Shown: positions 1-10,305 of the stretch, piece by piece
Numbering within the stretch: the first letter of the stretch is position 1
Layout: the number at the start of each line of letters is the position of its first letter
Assembly: GCF_033807715.1 (NCBI RefSeq)
Contig: NC_084610.1
Location: 3,543,001-3,607,000, forward strand
Direction: 5' to 3'
Length of the DNA: 64,000 nt
Source of the DNA: Cololabis saira
Lineage: Eukaryota > Chordata > Actinopteri > Beloniformes > Belonidae
Translations under genes and position numbers: made by a program
The notes under the pieces: model-generated
The model's database searches: none
Seen by the model: the letters and a program-made list of their open reading frames with translations, nothing else
Told to the model about the DNA's origin: nothing

Positions 1-573
1 GATGTATAAATCCATATACAATATATCCATGAATATGCCGATGATTATTGTGTTTGTGCCATAATCGTCCTGCTTTTGTCACTTTCTACCACAGCTGAAC
101 ATGTCTGGTATGAACATGTGTCTGTTCTTGCTCGTTGCACAGATCCATGTGTTCAGTTACTTAGCAGTTTGCAGGTATTTGGACCCGTATGAGAACCTTT
201 GATTTGATGGTACATGTATAAAACCTGGCAGTATTTGACTCATGTTTGCTGACGGCCGTGGGTTAATGTGTCCAAATAATCACATCATGTGTTTCTTATG
301 GTTTTTAAAATGCTTATTTATGCAGAAGGTGAGACAGCTATGTAGGTAAGAGCATAGTCATTATGACTCTAGAAGGGGTTGATATGAGTTTTGTAACTTT
401 TTGGTGTTAAGTAATACTGACTGAACCCGGGAACCCAACAGGACTTTTTTTCCCGACTTATGAGCGTTGCTTTTATCTGTTTTGTTTCACATAAATGTAC
501 CACAACCCCCAGAAACGTCATCGTGTCCTGCTGAAATAAGAGTTTGGTGGCTCCACCTGCAGAACATGAACCG
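1..573. other. AT-rich non-coding DNA, no gene seen
   Basis: I see no exon with convincing splice sites and no recognisable repeat up to the MITE that starts at 576. Short open frames here have no recognisable product. Confidence 0.5.
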
Positions 574-575
574 TA

Positions 576-1052
576 CGGAAGAGTATTAGGGCCATGCAAG
601 GGAAAAAAACATTTGAGTGGAAGATTTTTTTTTTATTGTGCACTCGAGAAAAAAGTCGTAATGTCAAGAAAAAAGTTGAAATGTTGTGATTAATGTTGAA
701 ATACAATTTTGAGAAAAATGTCGAAATTTCGTGAATAAAGTCGAAATTTTGCCTTTTTTCTCAACATTTCAACTTTATTCACGAAATTTTGACTTTTTTC
801 TCGACATTTCGACTTTTTTCTCGAAATTTGTACTTCAACATTAATCTCGACATTTCGACTTTTTTCTCAACATTTCAACTTTTTTCTTGACATTTTGACT
901 TTTTTCTCAACATTTCAACTTTTTACTCCAAATTCAACTTCAACATTAATCTCGACATTTCGACTTTTTTCTCAAAGTGCATAATGAAAAAAAAAATCTT
1001 CCTCTAAAATATTATTTGTATTTTTCTCCTGCCTGGCCCTTATACTCTTCCG
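576..1052. mobile_element. TIR MITE carrying a CGACTTTTTTCTCGACATTT-type minisatellite
   Basis: The left end reads CGGAAGAGTATTAGGGCCA and the right end is its near-perfect inverse (GGCCCTTATACTCTTCCG). Both are flanked by TA (574-575 and 1053-1054), as for Tc1/mariner-type elements. The interior (about 640-980) is a degenerate tandem array of roughly 20-bp units containing TTTCGACTTTTTTCTCGACA, in both orientations around a centre near 745. No transposase is encoded. The element at 34469-34919 has closely related ends. Confidence 0.75.
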
Positions 1053-1339
1053 TATAAACAGACCTCACTGTTCTGACATTGTTTTTCTTTTTTTACTACT
1101 TCTTGCTGATCACATGACGAATTACTTTTAATAAAAAGATGGAAGTGAAAACCTCCAGCTTGGATTAGACGTCGGAAGCTTTCTGCTCCATCTGTCGTAG
1201 TCGTTGCGCTTCTTCATCAGTTTCAAACAGCAAACGCGTTGAGCTCTGCATCATTCATCACGCCTGCTTCTTCTCTCGCTCTCATTCTGTCTGCACGCTC
1301 CTCCCCTCCCTCTGTCTCCTCCTCTTCCTGTCTCCACAG

Positions 1340-1472
1340 CGAGGGCTGCAGGCGAGAAAACACCGTCAAGAACGTTGGATGCAGGAAGTACGCGTTTAAC
1401 TCGCTGCAGCTCAAGGCCTTCCCCAAACACTACCGGCCGCCGGACGGCACCTACGGCAAGGTGGAGACCTGA
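1340..1472 (+). CDS. Terminal coding exon of an unrecognised gene
   Basis: A pyrimidine-rich tract ending in a CACAG acceptor (about 1335-1339) is followed by about 44 open codons and a TGA at 1470-1472. The peptide contains [17 protein letters not shown] and ends in GTYGKVET. Codon use is GC-rich at third positions, unlike the AT-rich flanks, and an AATAAA signal sits 48 bp after the stop. It therefore looks like a genuine last exon whose earlier exons lie left of the window. A second possible acceptor (GCTGCAG at about 1345-1351) would shorten the exon slightly. I do not recognise the protein family and assign no function. Confidence 0.6.
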
Positions 1473-1520
1473 CGGATCTGCAGGAGGTTTCAGGAGGGAA
1501 ACCGACGTCACACCGGGTGC

Positions 1521-1526
1521 AATAAA
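1521..1526 (+). terminator. Poly(A) signal AATAAA
   Basis: A canonical AATAAA lies 49 bp after the TGA at 1470-1472. It fits 3'-end formation for the unrecognised terminal exon. Confidence 0.6.
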
Positions 1527-1529
1527 GAG

Positions 1530-3489
1530 CAGAGACTCACCCGAGCTGTGATGCTGGGATTCAGTGGAGGTTTTAGAGTAGTTCCTTCTGGAGGCAGAAC
1601 GAGTGGTTCAGCTGGTGAACACTAGCACCACCTAAAGAAGAAAGAACTCCTGAATCTGGACCATGTTAGTGCCATGACTGTTTCTAGCTACTGCATACGT
1701 TGCTTCTGTGATATTAGTCAAAACACGCTGAATACCTCACGGCCTCACCCCGATCAATCGCTGATATCAGTAAAACTCATCATGGAAGTCCTTTATCTTT
1801 ATCTGACAACAAAACAAAAGAAACACTTAAATGGAGGGTGACGGCAGGAATATTAAAGCCTCTGTTTATAGCAGTACCACTTCTGACCACACGGGGCAGA
1901 GAGACTGCAAAGCTCCTGTGGGATAAAGTGGTATCAGACCAACTTGTTAACAGCTGATCTTTGCGCCACCATGTGGTCAGATGTGGCATTGCTGCATAAA
2001 GACAGTTTAAAAACACACAATCGTGCATTTCCTTCACACAGTAGTCACAATAAGTCTGTAATATTGTGGCTTCCAGTTAAAATCCTGCTGACTCATGCTA
2101 AAAACTCAACATAAATGTAAACTATAATAATATCAAATAGCATAACTGACCCCCCAGAAAGGTTTTGCTTCTAAACACATGGACTGTAAATGAAACCAGC
2201 AACCACCTACTGTAACCTGTAGCATAAAGAAGCTGCTGCTGCAGAAATGCTGCCTGAAGTGCCCATGAGCAAGCAGCAGAACTTTTCCCCACGTTCATGT
2301 CGGCTGGCGGGAGGACGAGTGAATTTACCTGGTTGGTCAGGCCAAACGCAGCAGCTAAAACATCCACAGTGGTGGTGGAGACGCGTCATTACTCAGCAGC
2401 AGCAGCAGAAAGCGTTTGGGTACAAACCAGGGATGAAAATGAAAGCAGCTGGGTTTCAGAATCTACCACTAATTCTTTTAAACCAGCGTCATGTAACTGA
2501 ATGTGGACCGGGCGGGTAACTCACGTGGAGCCGGTTTCAGTCCGTTCATATCTCAGACGAGGCCTTGCAGACAAGCGTTTGCTGGCTGGAACCGTTTCCT
2601 GTCGCTCCTGAATGTTCTGGATGATCCCAAAGATTCAGACAGACATGCACCTTCTGTTTACCAGGTTTTGCCTTAAATGGATGCAGATACTCGCACAGGA
2701 AGTAGTTTAAATGTTGAAAGCCCAACTAAATACACATGAGAACTAAAAACAACGATAATAAACTTTATTTACTTCCACTGAGCCAAAAGTCCAAGAATCA
2801 AGGAGGTGAAGCTCAGTGAAACTGAGCAGACCATGGACCCTCCGGTGAGCAGGATGTTTGTTTCCACTGATGAAGACGCTTCTTCATGATTTCTGTTCAT
2901 AAATTATCAGATTATTCCGAAGCGTAAACTGTGTTGAACCCGTTTGTTCCTGAGCTCACTAGTGAATTTCCTGACATCTGTCATTGACTGACTGACCTGT
3001 AGAAGCAGAGCCTTCCCGGGGCTGGTTTCTGCTCCTCCTCAGACGTGTGTAGGTGTTTAGTTCTCCAGACACAAGTGCTTTAACTCTTGTAACGATGGTT
3101 GTGTGGTGCAGAAATAAATCTGGAATAGGTTGTTTTCAGTTTGTGTCTTCAGCTGAGATGTTTTGTGAAGCCTGAGCAGCTTGGAGTCGTCGTTCAGCGC
3201 TGCTGCTCGGACACGTGTCTCTGCATCCCAACGAAGACCAGAGGACCAACACCAACTCCTTCAGTCTGCTGGATCAGCCCCCGGTGGGCAGCCAGGAACT
3301 GCACTTCTTCCCAGTTCAACCTGGAAGTTGGGATGTTTGGAGTCCTGCATGAAGGCCAAACGTGTTACGTAGAAGCATAAATCACACTGATTTGTTAGAA
3401 CTCTTGATGTTTTAACATCTGAAGAAAGACCGGTAAAGTATAACTGAGTTCTGGATCTGTGGAGTTTCTTTTGGCAAAGCAGTTTTCTA
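1530..3489. other. Intergenic stretch, no gene seen
   Basis: Open frames of 60-90 codons here (for example at 2247-2519 and 3141-3380) have no recognisable family sequence, and I could not place splice sites around them. No transposon ends were identified. Confidence 0.5.
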
Positions 3490-3935
3490 AGGCACCAGGA
3501 GGTCGGTGCACGCTGGTTCCTGGAGCCCTTAAAATTGGTGTCACTGTGGTGGAGAAGAGGAGGAGGATAGGGGAGGAGAACTTATGTAAGTTAGATACTA
3601 AAGTAAGGAGTTAAAGCACTTAATAGTAAGTTGTTAAGTAACTTACTGTTACTACGTACTTAAACTTTAGTTACAAAGTACTACACAGTATTTCTAGGAA
3701 TCTCATGTTGCGCACTAAAACTCCCTCTGCTCCTGTTTCCTCCTCCATAACCCTCTACCTTTGTGTCCTTGTATTTCGGGGAGGAGACACCCTCACCTCC
3801 TCCCCTTTCCCTCCCCATCTTCCTCTATCCTCCCCTCCTCCACCACAGTGACACCAGTTTTAAGGGCTCCAGGTACCGGTGTTGGGTTTGAACCGGCGTG
3901 CACCGTCCTCCTGGTGTCTTACAGCCGTGAACTAA
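3490..3935. repeat. Inverted repeat with tRNA-like arms (SINE-like)
   Basis: The left arm (about 3492-3590) contains CACCAGGAGGTCGGTGCACG, a B-box-like GGTTC and then CCTGGAGCCCTTAAAA and GTGTCACTGTGGTGGAG. The same series recurs in reverse complement at about 3810-3935. The right arm also carries a plausible pol III A box and a strong B box (GGTTCAAACCC) on the minus strand. The centre is AT-rich with degenerate AAGTAACTTA-type motifs. This looks like two copies of a tRNA-derived unit in opposite orientation, or a hairpin derived from one. Confidence 0.6.
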
Positions 3936-4965
3936 CCCACCACACCACCGATCCCCTTCACACTGAGAACGCTTCTCGTAGCACATTTAACCTTTGGTTT
4001 CAGGCGGTGGACTTAAAAACGCTGTGAGTAGTTCCCCGGATTTCTTTCAGTCTTTTCTATCTACATTTAGAGTCAAAACCAGAAAAGTCTTTCAACTCCA
4101 AGTTTCAAACTCCCAACCTCTGGATTACAGTTCTGTAATCTAACCCTCTGAGCTACTTGTCAGACACATGGAAATGCTTTTTTTTAAGTTTTGCACTTCA
4201 ATGTTGGTGGTTAATTTTTGTCAAAATGCTTTGCTAAAGGGAACTCAGTGAGGGATTTGAACCTGGGATCTCCAGGACACCAGTGATCATGTCAGTCCAC
4301 TGAGCTTTTTACTGGCTGGTCTGGATGGTTTTCCAGGCGTATTCATAGTTCAGTCAACAATGTCTGTTGTAACAGATTTTTAGGTCCAAAACCATGAATG
4401 GAACAAACCCCAACAGGGACTCAATCTGACGACGCAGTGACCTCACATTAGGAAGGATATGACAGACTATCTGAGTCTACATTTAGAGTCAAAACCACAA
4501 AAGTCTTATCCCGCTACGTCTGAGATGAGCCGTTATCCGTATAAGACCCTCCTGAAACAATAAATGTTGGTAGTTGGAAGTAAAACTGTGTTGTTCAGCA
4601 GGAAGCAGAGCCCCGGCAGGAACTGAACCTCCAACCTTCTCATCCAGTTGCTGAACTTGTTGAGCTACACGGTCCTGCAGCTCTGCAGCTTCCTGGATGG
4701 TTTTACTCTTCATTAGAAGGGTGTCACTTTAAAAGTGGGTTCTGTATGAGGTTTGAACCCACAACCTCTGCACCTGACAGCTTCTCTCCACCACCTGAAC
4801 TCAGAGATGAGCTGGGCTGCTGGCAGGAATCTCTTCTCTCTTCTTCTCTGAGCACATGTTAAAGAGCAGGGTGCAGCAGCGGGTCATACATGGAAACACT
4901 GGGGATTGAACTCGGTCCTTCGGCGCCACAAACACCTTCCCAATCTCCTGATCCACACGGCCGGT
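3880..4965 (-). repeat. Array of seven tRNA-like units on the minus strand
   Basis: Read on the minus strand, seven segments each pair an A-box-like block with a B-box-like block about 35-50 nt downstream. The B-box positions are about 3890, 4108, 4258, 4412, 4620, 4748 and 4908. Examples are TAGCTCAGAGGGTTAG followed by GAGTTTGAAAC, AGCTCAGTGGACTG followed by GGTTCAAATCCC, and TAGCTCAACAAG followed by GGTTCAGTTCC. T-arm stems are partly preserved, but acceptor and anticodon stems are poor, so these are tRNA-like or pseudo-tRNA units rather than functional tRNAs. A 31-bp block starting TCTACATTTAGAGTC recurs at about 4060 and 4473, implying duplication inside the array. Confidence 0.6.
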
Positions 4966-5035
4966 AGCTGGTTCTGTCATCCAGTTGGATCCAACATCCT
5001 CAGAACTTCAGTCGTTCACCCAAACACTTCAGCAC

Positions 5036-5623
5036 CAGAGGTGTCAAGTAACGAAGTACAAATACTTTGTTACCTTACTTAAGTAGAAATTTTGGTTATC
5101 TTTACTTCACTGGAGTAATTATTTTTCAGACGACTTTTTACTTTTACTCCTTACATTTTCACGCAATTATCTGTACTTTTTACTCCTTACATTTTAAAAA
5201 CAGCCTCGTTACTCTATTTCATTTCGGCCTTTAATAAAAACTATCCAGTTAAATTGCTCCATCCGGATAGAGTGAATTTGGTTGTGGTTGGATGAGAAGT
5301 ATAAACATAATACCATTCCGACACCCTATTGGGTTGTACGCGTCTGCTCTCTGAAACACATGTTAATGCTCAATAGTACACATATATGCTTCTTTAATAT
5401 ATTTGCATTATACTAACATGCATTCATTTTCAATGGCTTTTGTCCTTAATGGCTTTTTTCCCCCTTACATTACTTTTACTTTTATACTTTAAGTAGTTTT
5501 GAAACCAGTACTTTTATACTTTTACTTACTTTACTTTTACTTCAACTTCTACAGGAGTATTTTTAAACTCTAGTATCTATACTTCTACCTGAGAAATGAA
5601 TGTGAATACTGAAGACACCTTTG
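5036..5623. mobile_element. Non-autonomous hAT element
   Basis: The ends are CAGAGGTGTC and GACACCTTTG (inverse CAAAGGTGTC). They are flanked by a perfect 8-bp duplication, TTCAGCAC, at 5028-5035 and 5624-5631, which is the hAT hallmark. The interior is rich in ACTTTTACTT motifs near both ends and encodes no transposase. The element is 588 bp. Confidence 0.88.
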
Positions 5624-5631
5624 TTCAGCAC

Positions 5632-6217
5632 GGAGGGACGAGTCAAATCTGAGTGAAAAATAAGAGCAGGCTGATTCTTACAAAAGAAAAGCAGTCAACT
5701 GAGGTGAAGAGGAGACACGTGGACTTATTTATAAATAAGTATCTGTCCCGTCCTCAGCCTGACGAGCATCAACATCACTGGAGTTCTCAGAAATCTCCTT
5801 TAACTTTATCATCTCTTCAGCGGGAAACTCCAGAGTTGAATCTTCTTGGACGATGACGCATGGAAACCAGTTTTTTGTTTTTCTTCTAATTGAATATTTG
5901 ACATATTTCCCAACAAAAACACACATGTAGAGACCGACTCAAAGCTGAGACCCAGATGACCCTCTGGGATCACATCAGGTTTTGAGAGAGACAGTTGTTA
6001 TGCCGAGCTCGTTTGTTATTTGCTCATTTATTGATCCGTCTGGGTTGGATGGAGTCAGTTCCTGCAGACCTGAGAGACGCCAGCAGAGGTTTGTTGGTCT
6101 GTGGGGATTTACAGACGTGTAAACTCACACTGGTGTCACGTTATTCCTTCCCACAGTTACATCTGAGAAAAAGGTTGAGAGGTGAGAGATGTATTTTATA
6201 TCAAAAATGCACATATA
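5632..6217. other. Intergenic, no gene seen
   Basis: Nothing beyond short open frames without recognisable products lies between the hAT element and the hairpin MITE. Confidence 0.5.
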
Positions 6218-6219
6218 TA

Positions 6220-6587
6220 CAGGATTGTCTCAGAAAATTAGAATATTGTGATAAAGTTCTTTATTTTCTGTAATGCAATTAAAAAAAACTAAAATGTCAT
6301 ACATTCTGGATTCATTACAAATCAACTGAAATATTGCAAGCCTTTTATTATTTTAATATTGCTGATTATGGCTTACAGTTTAAGATTAAGATTCCCAGAA
6401 TATTCTAATTTTTTTAGATAGGATATTTGAGTTTTCTTAAACTGTAAACCATGATCAGCAATATTAAAATAATAAAAGGCTTGCAATATTTCAGTTGATT
6501 TGTAATGAATCCAGAATGTATGACATTTTTGCATTACAGAAAATAAAGGACTTTACCACAATATTGTAATTTTCTGAGACAGTCCTG
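6220..6587. mobile_element. Hairpin MITE of the CAGGACTGTCTCAGAAAATT family, copy 1
   Basis: The 368-bp element is almost entirely an inverted repeat. The left arm begins CAGGATTGTCTCAGAAAATT and the right arm ends with its inverse, AATTTTCTGAGACAGTCCTG, each next to TA (6218-6219 and 6588-6589). The arms share GATTCATTACAAATCAACTG and TTATTTTAATATTGCTGAT blocks. The TA duplication indicates Tc1/mariner-type mobilisation. Sister copies lie at 19693-20059 and 30602-32216. Confidence 0.85.
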
Positions 6588-6589
6588 TA

Positions 6590-7591
6590 CACTTTAGGTT
6601 CTTACCAGCATGGTATTAACCATTAATGTATGTGCAGACAAGGGAAAAATAAAAAGTTGAGGTGAAAGGTTTTTCTTTTTTTAATTTTACATTAATTTAG
6701 CAAACGGGTGACTCTAAGTGAGAGCAAACGTGGGTTTCAGTGTCTTTCACATCCAGACCGTGGCTCAAACTAGCAACCCTCCACCTTCACCTGAGGGAGG
6801 TCCATCCTTCCTCCAGCTTCATGAAATTCAGTTTTCATTTTCCTGTTAGGACATGATGGACCTCTGAACATAACGTGGTATTTCACCTTAATTTTCTGTT
6901 GATGAAATAACAGCAGCGTTACAGGAACTGAAGCACCTGCTGATGTACTTTATCACCTTATTCTTCACCATCATGGTATCATCTGCAGGACTGACTGTTA
7001 CAGTCCAGTTAGACTCTGGAGTTAGAAAAAAAGTGGTTCAGTAGAAATTCTCAACGTGAAACAGAGACACAATAAGACCCGAGCTGCTCCATCAGACCGT
7101 CGGCGCTGCAGGAACTCAGTTTGGACCAGTTCTGTTCTCTACAGACATCAGAGCAGTTAAACCTGTTTACTGTTCTCATCCTGGAGATGTTCGTGTGAAG
7201 GAACTTTGCAGCCTGGACATTTAAATGTTGTTTGCTTTCATGTATTAGCTATCCCTCTGTTTTTTCTAGCTGTTTTTTTATTTTATTAACTATTCAATTA
7301 CTTCTAATCCAATAATCCCAGAATAGCATCTCCCTTCCAGTATTGTTCAGTTCAGAGCTCCACCAGCAGTAAACAAACCAAACAGTGTTTTACTTCTCCT
7401 TATTAGCCCAACAAGATGACTTAAGTCAAAAATCTTTGACCTATCAGAAGGAAAATATGATCAAATCAACCAAACTGTGATGCAAATGACATCAAACCAA
7501 AACCCCACGTTGTTGTGCGGTACAATATTTTTCCATGACTTCTGTTGAAATAAAATTTCATGGAATTTCAGCTCGATTGTTCAAGAGATCT
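6590..7591. other. Intergenic, no gene seen
   Basis: No exon is recognisable. A weak B-box-like TAGTTTGAGCC on the minus strand near 6765 could be one more eroded tRNA-like unit. Confidence 0.45.
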
Positions 7592-9059
7592 GGGGCCTCA
7601 TGTACTAAGAGTGCGTGGATTTCAACGTGAATCCGTGCGTGGAATTAACAAAACCGCAAAAATTCATATGTACAAAGCTGTGCGTTCGCCCAAATCCACG
7701 CAGGTTTCTCTGTACATCCCAATCGGCGTGGATTTGAGCGCACATGCGGGAGCACAACACTCCGCCCCGTCTCCTCCCTCAAATATATGTTTGAATATGA
7801 TATGAAGATAATTATCCATTAAAAACCGCTCATCCTAACAAGAAATGTGCAAAAAAAGGTAAAACAAATAAAAAAAGAAAACATCGGCTGTGAGCTGGGT
7901 GTCGGACTCCAGTCCTCGAGGGCCGGTGTCCCTGCAGGTTTTAGATGTTTCTCTGCTTCATTGCACCATGATACAAGTGACTGTGTCATCAACAGAACTA
8001 TCCAGACTTTGATGACAAGCTGTTGACGATGATTCATTAGAATCAGGTGTGTTAAAGCAGGGAAACAGCTAAAACATGAAGGACACCGGAGTTTCATAAT
8101 CTGAAAATCTGAAAATCTGACGTTGTAGCGCTGTCGCTCAGCGGGCTGCTGTGCGCGCTCCCGCGGCCACAAATCAGAAGAAATCAGATTCTGGCAGGCA
8201 ATCACCGGTCCATCACCGGAGAAACACTTTCTGGATCCTGCAGAACCTGCAGCCGACTCAATATGAGACTCTGAAAGTTGCCTAAACATTCAATAAAAAC
8301 GTATTTCATGCTGAATCACATCAGTTCGCAACCAACCTTTCCGTGACACCTTTTTTTTTATTTAAGGCATCTTTACAGAACCGGTTTTTGCTGCAAAATG
8401 TATTTTAATGTTTTTCTGTCCAGACACAGTTATGGGATGTTTTAGGATCTGGCTTTAATCTCCAGTACTCGTCCCATACGGTCGTCATGGTGACAGAGAG
8501 ATGTCCGACCTGCAGCTCCAGCTGAAGCATCATGTTGGTCTGAACCGGAGCAGCTGGTCCAGTTCAGGGCAGAGATCCAGAGGGATCCTCTTGGTACCTG
8601 AACCAGCTGATGGTCCAGTCTTAGTCCTGGACCAGCAGATCAGTGTGGTCCCTGAAGACTCGCTCGATCCTGCCATCAGGGTCCTCTAACGGAGCCAAGG
8701 ATTTGCAGGTTCCATCGTTGAGCTCCTCTAGTTGTTTGTTCAGATCATGTGGTTGATTGTGAGATTGTTGCAGCTCCACTCTTGTGTAATTTATCTGGTG
8801 ATGTGGGGACTGTCGTGTCCTTCACGTGGTCGTGAACTTATTGTTGACGTTAAGTTTCCTCATATTCTGCACTTCACTGCATCACCAGTGAGTGTCGCCA
8901 ACGGACAAAACCTCAGAAAAGTGCGTACAAAAGCCTTAATGTGTGAGTGACGGACCGCAGCTTTCTACGTTCACGTCATTCTTTGTACATCCGACCGTGA
9001 GCGTTGAAAGTGGCGTACGCACGTTTTTTGTGCGCCGCACTCTTAGTACATAAGGCCCC
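7592..9059. mobile_element. TIR DNA transposon remnant, class uncertain
   Basis: The ends are inverse copies, GGGGCCTCATGTACTAAGAG on the left and CTCTTAGTACATAAGGCCCC on the right. CTG next to each end could be a 3-bp target duplication, which would suit a PIF/Harbinger-type element, but this is uncertain. No transposase is readable. The interior contains an insertion related to the small hAT MITE found at 46527 and 48220. Confidence 0.7.
7888..8092. mobile_element. Small hAT MITE relative, inside the 7592-9059 element
   Basis: It shares long blocks with 46527-46751, including CTCGAGGGCCGGTGTCC, TTTTAGATGTTTC, the CACTTGT/ACAAGTGACTGTGTCATCAACAG region and AATCAGGTGTGTTAAAGCAG. The ends are eroded and no clean 8-bp duplication is visible. 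Confidence 0.6.
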
Positions 9060-9843
9060 TGGTCCGTGGAGAGAAGCAGAAAAAATACCTGATTAGGTCG
9101 ATTAGTCGTGGTCTCATTTCTTTTGGGAAACCAAAGACAATTTTCAACATTTTCGGAGCCAACTGGGCAGATGACGCTCGAGTCAACCTCGTGTGAAAGG
9201 ACAGCTGATGACGTGGGAACAGTCGTCCACCTCCTTGTGATTGTGGTTACATAACTACATTTCTTAGAAACCTTCCCTCCAGTGAATCTGGAGCAAGCAA
9301 CCCGACCCAGCTGATAACCACGGCTGATCAGGGGTCGATCAGGGTCAAATTAGGGTCAAATCAGGGCCGATCGGGGACGATCACGGCCGATCAGGTCGAT
9401 CAGGGTCACATGAGGCTGAGCCACTTCAGCAAGGCTGCTTCTGGGTTACAAACTGGCATCGTATCAATTTTCAATTAACCCGATTTAAAAATGAGGGAAT
9501 TGGACTGAATTAAGTCTGACCAGCCGTCATCACCGTGTTCCTGTTTGATGCAAATGATTGGTCTGGTTCCTCTGGATTGGTGAGGAAACTGCATCAGACG
9601 CCAGAAGAGACGAGGTAGAAAAACTATGTGATGTAGCCGGAGTGACAGCCAGGTTAATATCGACCACAGGTTTCTGGAGTTTTGACCAGGCTCCAACCAT
9701 CTAACGTCAGGTGGAGGCTCATGTAGAACAAACATTTGTTGCAGTTCCTCGACTGGCCACTAGAGGCTACAAATGAGTCGATCTCCAATTACTTCCATGT
9801 TAAAAGAGCAGAAATAAATATTTAGCTGTTCAAAATAACCTTT
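9060..9843. other. Intergenic with a short GATCAGGGTCAA-like tandem repeat
   Basis: Between about 9325 and 9410 degenerate GATCAGGGTC(AA) and GGCCGATCA units repeat about seven times. Otherwise no gene or element ends are seen. Confidence 0.55.
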
Positions 9844-10059
9844 CTGAGGGGTATTCCAGGAAGCAGGTTCAACAAACTCTGAGTTTAAACCTGAACTCCG
9901 AGTTGATTTACCCTGAGATAGGAAACTCAGAGTTTTCGGTTCCAGAACAGCAGATATGAGTTAATTTACTCAACTCTGAGTTTATAAGCTCGAGCTAAGC
10001 GCGTGCGTGAAGAAAATAAAAAGCCATCATCAATGGAGCCCTGACACAACGAGTCACCA

Positions 10060-10305
10060 TGGCAACCGGCGACTACAAAAGATCCACATACTTTTTCTTT
10101 TTTTTATTAAACTTTATTTATCATTTCAATTTACAAAATGCCTTTGAGGAAACATTAGTTTGCATCTGAAGATCCACATACTTCACACCACTGGAGTTAG
10201 AAGTGTTAATACGTGCGTATGGCGAGTATGAGAGCATATTTCAGAAAAAAAAACAGCTGCAGCAGCAAAGGAGAGACGTGGGAGAAAGTTGCTGCAGTCA
10301 ATGTG
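10060..10305 (+). pseudogene. Broken Myb/SANT-like DNA-binding domain of the Harbinger-like element
   Basis: An ATG at about 10060 opens a frame resembling the first helix of Myb/SANT-like domains carried by PIF/Harbinger transposons. The frame is interrupted at 10094-10168 by an inserted segment. It then resumes as TPLELEVLIRAYGEYESIF and shifts by one base in a run of A near 10246. If both breaks are ignored, the peptide continues to a GETWEKVAAVN-like second helix. Such proteins bind transposon ends and help import the transposase, but this copy cannot be functional. Confidence 0.6.
10094..10168 (-). mobile_element. Tiny retroposed insert with a 15-bp target duplication
   Basis: Seventy-five bases are bounded by the perfect direct repeat AAGATCCACATACTT (10079-10093 and 10169-10183). 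Read on the minus strand the insert ends in AATAAAGTTTAATAAAA plus an A tract. It therefore looks like the extreme 3' end of a LINE-type transcript, severely 5'-truncated. Confidence 0.8.

Noticed and set aside
3880..4965. Calling the tRNA-like units as functional tRNA genes
   Set aside because: Acceptor and anticodon stems do not pair well and boxes are degenerate, so they are listed as tRNA-like repeats only.
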